Positions 6,256 through 7,920 of a stretch of 7,920 nt of DNA are shown in pieces; positions within the stretch are counted from its first letter, which is position 1; each line of letters begins with the position of its first letter. The notes under the pieces were generated by a model. It was not told the origin of the DNA. It searched no databases and worked only from the letters and a program-made list of their open reading frames with translations. The stretch is from Bacteroidota bacterium (GTDB taxonomy: Bacteria > Bacteroidota > Bacteroidia > Chitinophagales > Saprospiraceae): contig JAKQGD010000548.1 in NCBI GenBank assembly GCA_029573365.1, positions 1 through 7,920 of the forward strand, written 5' to 3'. The position numbers and the translations under genes were made by a program.

Positions 6256-6282
6256 TTCAATTATTTTTGATCACCCTAAAAA
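6239..6282. repeat. Perfect 10-bp inverted repeat enclosing the barrel-gene promoter boxes
   Basis: TTTTTAGGGT at 6239-6248 and ACCCTAAAAA at 6273-6282 are exact reverse complements with 24 bases between them. The arms enclose both -7 boxes (the first T of the P1 box lies in the left arm). No T-tract follows the right arm, so a terminator for the upstream gene is unlikely. A binding site for a dimeric regulator, or a hairpin in a P1 transcript if initiation occurs early enough, are the options; the first is preferred. Confidence 0.5.
6262..6269 (+). promoter_or_regulatory. Second candidate -7 box (P2) for the outer-membrane protein gene
   Basis: TATTTTTG is a second full match to TAnnTTTG, 14 bases after the P1 box. 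The nearest upstream TTG (6235-6237) is 24 bases away, longer than usual, so P2 may be weaker or a chance match in AT-rich DNA. Transcripts from it would have a leader of only about 15 to 20 bases. Confidence 0.3.
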
Positions 6283-6292
6283 CAAAAAAGAA

Positions 6293-7294
6293 ATGTTACG
6301 TACACTTTTAGTTTGTCTAAGTAGCCTTTTGCTGCAGTGTTTGATTTTAGCCCAGAATGACGAACAGGTAAGGCTGGAAAATCTCCGGTATTATTTGTCT
6401 GGCATCAAGGACAACAGCCAGGCTATGAGGTATTATACCGACTCTGCCCGGGTGCTGGAACTGCTGGACAAGCTGGATGGTGTAGTGCAGGAAATAGACT
6501 CAGAACTCAACAAGTTTATCATTCCAGAAGTCGCTCCGGCAGAGCCTCCTGCTCCGGAGGAAACAGTTCCTGAGGCAGAACCCTCCACTGGCGAAGACGT
6601 CTACAGCGGTGGTTTTCCAACCACGGATGAAGAGCAGGATGAAGATGGCTCCTCGTCCAAACTCGGCAAAGTGATGCCTTTCAACATTAAACTAAAGACT
6701 TCACTGAGGTTCCAGTTTGGCATTAACTCACTGGCTATGGGCAACGATGTACCCGCAGGAATCATAGACCCGGAGATAAGAATCGGCAGCTCATGGTTTA
6801 CCGATCTGGGCCTGGTACGTAGTTCTAAACTGGGTGGCAAAAAAAGCAAGGTAAAACTGCAGTATGGCATAAGTTACCTCGTCAACAGGTTTAGCTTTGA
6901 AAACGACATCCGACTCACACGACAGGATGACACTCCGGTTTTTGTGCCGGTAAATAACGCCAAAGGCAATACCAGGCTAAACATCGGATATCTCAACATT
7001 CCTTTGGGTTTGAGAGTGGACATAGGCAAAAAATCAGGCATTGAAATAGGTGGCTATGGCGGAGTCCGGGTCAGCACTGTGCAGACTGTCCGTCTTAGAG
7101 AAGGTTTTGAATCTATAGAAGAACACCGGCATAGCGGGTATCAACTCAGAAACTTTATCCTGGGTGGTACGGCAACGATAGATGTTTCAGGATTCAGGCT
7201 CGTGGGAAGGTATAATTTTTCCAGCCTCTTCAAGGACAACCCTAATTACGACTTTAATACCTGGATGATAGGTACTTACTTCAAATTGCTGTAA
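6293..7294 (+). CDS. Outer-membrane beta-barrel protein with helical and acidic N-terminal region
   Basis: The 333-residue product has a signal peptide (hydrophobic 3-19, likely cleavage after LILA at 17-20). Next comes a charged, predicted helical or coiled-coil stretch (about 22-75, with YYTDSARVLELLDKLDGVV). A Pro/Glu-rich acidic linker follows (78-120, including PAEPPAPEE and TTDEEQDEDGSS). From about 129 to the end, alternating polar and hydrophobic strands with Gly and aromatic ends form a small barrel of roughly eight strands (for example LRFQFGINSL, KLQYGISYLV, RLNIGYLNIPLGLRVDIG, EIGGYGGVRVS, FRLVGRYNF, TWMIGTYFKLL). The pattern resembles PorT-like or OmpA-like barrels of Bacteroidota, but no subfamily is certain and no OmpA peptidoglycan motif is present. 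The gene lies 71 bases after the haem lipoprotein gene with its own promoter candidates, and 87 bases before the kinase gene. Role unknown: adhesion, transport or envelope sensing are all possible. Confidence 0.75.
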   Translation: MLRTLLVCLSSLLLQCLILAQNDEQVRLENLRYYLSGIKDNSQAMRYYTDSARVLELLDKLDGVVQEIDSELNKFIIPEVAPAEPPAPEETVPEAEPSTGEDVYSGGFPTTDEEQDEDGSSSKLGKVMPFNIKLKTSLRFQFGINSLAMGNDVPAGIIDPEIRIGSSWFTDLGLVRSSKLGGKKSKVKLQYGISYLVNRFSFENDIRLTRQDDTPVFVPVNNAKGNTRLNIGYLNIPLGLRVDIGKKSGIEIGGYGGVRVSTVQTVRLREGFESIEEHRHSGYQLRNFILGGTATIDVSGFRLVGRYNFSSLFKDNPNYDFNTWMIGTYFKLL

Positions 7295-7381
7295 GTCTAA
7301 ACACAAACACCTTTTTACAAACTCTGCAGCAACTTTTGGTACAGTTTATGCCTTAATAGTCAATAACTGTTGGCATTATCA

Positions 7382-7920
7382 TTGGTTGGTAAAAACAATT
7401 ACTGGAAAATCGTTCTGATGGTCCTGGGAACTTGCATCCTGGCCGCCACCATATTGTATTCCAACTACCTTGCCTCCAGATTAAAGGTCAATGAACAAAA
7501 AAACATTATCCTCTATAAGGAGGCCATAAAAACCCTGGCCAATCTGTCACGGTCTCCCGACTATGACGAATCGTGCTTTGAGTTTTCGAATGCAGTGATC
7601 GATTCATTCCCACTCCCCGTCATCTATGAGGACGAAGCCGGCAGGCTCGAGGGCTTCAATTTCGACCCCGACAAAGAAGACGACCAGACTTTTCTTTCTG
7701 CCCGTCGTCAAGAATTTCTCGCCTCCGGTCAGGAAGCCATAGCCGGACCAGATGGTTATGCACGGTATATTTACTGCTTTAACTCCCCCTTGCTGGGATA
7801 TATAAAACTCTTTCCGCTGGTACAGGGTATTTTAGTGGGTCTTTATATAGCTTTGGGATATTTTCTTTTCAGCTCCTCGCGGAGGGCAGAGCAAAACCGG
7901 GTATGGGCGGGTATGGCCAA
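7382..7920 (+). CDS. Sensor histidine kinase, N-terminal part (3' end outside window)
   Basis: The frame is open from 7367 to the window end, after a TAA at 7364-7366. No ATG precedes the first membrane segment; the best start is TTG at 7382 (TTG at 7370 is also possible). The ATG at 7418 would remove the conserved KNNYWKIVL lead-in. From TTG, 179 residues are visible. They show TM1 (about 9-30), an extracytoplasmic stretch of about 110 residues (33-140, with FPLPVIYED and a long acidic loop), and TM2 (143-163). The junction FSSSRRAEQNRVWAGMA (163-179) is the signature that in Bacteroidota two-component kinases leads straight into the phosphoacceptor block KETAHQLGTP, which lies just beyond the edge. 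The protein would autophosphorylate on that His and pass phosphate to a response regulator; neither the catalytic domain nor a regulator can be seen here. The adjacent barrel gene could be a target, but that is speculation. Confidence 0.85.
   Translation, partial: MVGKNNYWKIVLMVLGTCILAATILYSNYLASRLKVNEQKNIILYKEAIKTLANLSRSPDYDESCFEFSNAVIDSFPLPVIYEDEAGRLEGFNFDPDKEDDQTFLSARRQEFLASGQEAIAGPDGYARYIYCFNSPLLGYIKLFPLVQGILVGLYIALGYFLFSSSRRAEQNRVWAGMA

Noticed and set aside
7295..7381. Terminator or promoter between the barrel and kinase genes
   Set aside because: I see no hairpin with a T-run and no TAnnTTTG box; TTTTG at 7334-7338 alone is not enough. The kinase may be read through from the barrel promoter.

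Overview
The window looks like ordinary chromosomal DNA from a member of the Bacteroidota, from one of the environmental or marine-type lineages rather than a gut Bacteroides; the order cannot be fixed from this sequence. Four observations support this. The glycyl-tRNA synthetase is the Bacteroidota version of the alpha2 enzyme. Start codons lack Shine-Dalgarno sequences. Several genes are preceded by the Bacteroidota -7 promoter box TAnnTTTG. The envelope proteins (a lipoprotein with an acidic stretch after its lipid cysteine, a beta-barrel, and a histidine kinase of a recognisable Bacteroidota type) fit the same phylum. There are eight protein genes, two of them cut by the window edges. I see no tRNA, rRNA, CRISPR array, insertion sequence or phage gene.

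Layout. Positions 2-2277 (+) hold two amidohydrolase-family genes joined by an overlapping stop/start; the first is cut at its 5' end and the second is an exported paralog that lacks the usual metal-binding histidines. Positions 2283-3053 (-) encode an exported beta-rich protein of unknown function. Positions 3165-4160 (+) encode a CaCA-family cation antiporter divergent from it. Positions 4169-5704 (-) encode glycyl-tRNA synthetase. Positions 5865-6221 (+) encode a small lipoprotein with a CX4CH haem-binding motif. Positions 6293-7294 (+) encode an outer-membrane beta-barrel protein with a helical and acidic N-terminal extension. From about 7382 to the end of the window (+) is the N-terminal part of a sensor histidine kinase, cut just before its phosphoacceptor histidine; it probably starts with TTG.

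How the parts relate. The two amidohydrolases are translationally coupled and probably act together, perhaps as a catalytic subunit and a non-catalytic partner. The haem lipoprotein, barrel protein and kinase all point rightward and are all envelope proteins, but the barrel gene has its own promoter region with two -7 boxes inside a perfect 10-bp inverted repeat. Both tail-to-tail junctions (2277/2283 and 4160/4169) leave only 5 and 8 bp between genes, and the hairpins that could end transcription lie inside the opposing gene. I found no convincing new defence, mobile or biosynthetic system. The most useful leads are the degenerate amidohydrolase partner, the inverted repeat around the barrel promoter, and the terminator-like hairpins buried in neighbouring genes.
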